DNA of 17,477 bases from Phycisphaerales bacterium UBA1845 (GTDB lineage: Bacteria > Planctomycetota > Phycisphaerae > UBA1845): the NCBI GenBank assembly GCA_002338715.1, contig DDIR01000130.1, forward strand, positions 1,103 to 18,579, in the 5' to 3' direction. Each line of letters begins with the position of its first letter. Within the stretch, counting starts at the first letter, position 1. A model generated the notes under the pieces. That model was not told where the DNA came from, did not search any database, and saw nothing but the letters and a program-made list of their open reading frames with translations. Shown in pieces: positions 16,580-17,477 of this stretch. Both the position numbers and the translations under genes were made by a program.

Positions 16580-17477
16580 ATGAGTTCGACCGACGCCCAT
16601 CTCGCACGCCGGCCCGATTTCGACATTGGCGAATTGGACTATGAGCTGCCCGAAGAGTTGATCGCCCAGCATCCGCCCGAGGTGCGCGGAAGCTCGCGCA
16701 TGTTGGTGGTCGATCGGCAGCGTCAGACGATCGAAGACGACCAAGTGGCCAACCTGCACAACCATCTGCGCAGCGGCGATACGTTGGTGATGAACAATAC
16801 GCGGGTGGTGCCGGCGAAATTTCGCCTCAGACGATCAACCGGCGGCGTGATCGACGCGCTTTTTTTGAGCGAACACCAACCGGGCGAGTGGAACGTACTG
16901 CTCAAAGGCGCGCAGCGCATTTCGATCGGTGAAGCGCTGTCGCTTGTATGCCCCGTCGAAGGAATGCCTGACGAAGGACTTTCACTGATCGCAAAGGAGC
17001 GCGGCGAACGCGGAATGTGGCAGTTACAACTTGCGGCAGACAATCCACAGAGTGCGGCGCAGATTCTTGAGCGGGTTGGTCGAATGCCCCTGCCGCCATA
17101 CATCAAACGAAACAAGGGCACCGACGATCACGACGTCGAGGACAGCAACCGTTATCAGACGATCTATGCCGACAAGCCCGGTGCCGTCGCAGCGCCGACA
17201 GCCGGTTTGCACTTTACCGAACCGCTGCTCAAAAAAATCAAAAGCGCCAACGTCGCGACGCACTACGTCACGCTGCACGTCGGATACGGAACGTTCGCAC
17301 CGGTCGAAGTCAGCAACCTCGCCGACCACAACATGCACCACGAGTATTTCAAGATCAGCCAGGAGACTTGCAGCGCCATCGCCCAGTCGCGCGAGCAAGG
17401 CGGCCGCATCGTCGCGGTGGGGACGACCTCGGCGCGGGTGCTCGAATCGGCATGGCTGGCCAACCGTTTGACGGAAG
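16580..17477 (+). CDS. queA: QueA, tRNA epoxyqueuosine precursor synthase, 3' end missing
   Basis: QueA (S-adenosylmethionine:tRNA ribosyltransferase-isomerase) moves the ribosyl part of SAM onto 7-aminomethyl-7-deazaguanine at the wobble base of tRNA, giving epoxyqueuosine. The frame is open from ATG 16580 to the end of the window (299 residues of the usual ~350). Family motifs are LIAQHPPEVRGSSRMLVVDR, GDTLVMNNTRVVPAKF, RMPLPPYIKR, RYQTIYADKPGAVAAPTAGL (with HFT next), HVGYGTFAPV, MHHEYF and GRIVAVGTTSARVLES. HVGYGTF has Tyr where HVGAGTF is usual. The gene has no clear Shine-Dalgarno (AAGCAACC before ATG), and its upstream region holds the 16-bp repeat array. N-terminal MSSTDAHLARRPDF is an extension; the domain starts at about FDIGELDYELPEELIA. 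Confidence 0.96.
   Translation, partial: MSSTDAHLARRPDFDIGELDYELPEELIAQHPPEVRGSSRMLVVDRQRQTIEDDQVANLHNHLRSGDTLVMNNTRVVPAKFRLRRSTGGVIDALFLSEHQPGEWNVLLKGAQRISIGEALSLVCPVEGMPDEGLSLIAKERGERGMWQLQLAADNPQSAAQILERVGRMPLPPYIKRNKGTDDHDVEDSNRYQTIYADKPGAVAAPTAGLHFTEPLLKKIKSANVATHYVTLHVGYGTFAPVEVSNLADHNMHHEYFKISQETCSAIAQSREQGGRIVAVGTTSARVLESAWLANRLTE

Overview
The window is a piece of a GC-rich bacterial chromosome, most likely from the Planctomycetota (possibly Phycisphaerae-like). The basis is an unusually long SecA with lineage-type insertions, two membrane proteins carrying a CxxC-x-Y...CPECG-like zinc ribbon of a kind common in planctomycetes, and a mix of good and absent Shine-Dalgarno sequences. 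The taxonomic call is an inference from content; no marker gene was compared.

Layout. 1-3345: 3' part of secA. 3431-3964 (-): small membrane protein with a C-terminal zinc ribbon. 4117-5103 (-): extended SDR/NAD-dependent epimerase-reductase. 5243-6370 (-): class V aminotransferase. 6638-8338 (+): fusion of a catalytically altered RluA-like pseudouridine synthase domain with an RlmI-like rRNA methyltransferase. 8399-8881 (-): GNAT acetyltransferase. 9105-10124 (+): MsrP-type molybdoenzyme with a Tat signal. 10357-11019 (+): elbB. 11074-11865 (+): membrane protein with an N-terminal zinc ribbon. 11896-11979: remnant of the 3' end of a second, diverged elbB. 12028-12834 (+): solitary PD-(D/E)XK nuclease-like protein. 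12912-13679 (+): secreted protein of unknown function. 13909-14015: a good promoter overlapped by a dyad, opening an uncertain reading frame that runs towards lexA. 14928-15572 (+): lexA. 15838-16263 (-): small putative exported protein. 16264-16579: intergenic region with a 14-bp palindrome and five 16-bp direct repeats. 16580-end (+): 5' part of queA.

The strongest non-genic signal is a family of five nested palindromes. Each has two inverted arms of the form GTAG + hairpin, separated by 23-41 nt. One sits at or within 30 bp of the stop codon of every gene that ends between 3.3 and 10.2 kb (seven genes, five elements). The hairpin sequence differs between families but pairing is kept, and two elements supply the TAG stop codon of a neighbouring gene. 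I read them as REP/MITE-like elements that have settled at gene ends and may work as transcription terminators. The second strong signal is the iteron-like array at 16317-16396, whose 16-bp period is incompatible with coding.

Functionally the region is a mosaic of housekeeping genes (secA, lexA, queA, rRNA modification, protein repair) with an accessory stretch of visibly different composition at about 11.0-14.0 kb. No phage, CRISPR array, tRNA or complete transposon was seen, and I found no convincing complete new multi-gene system.
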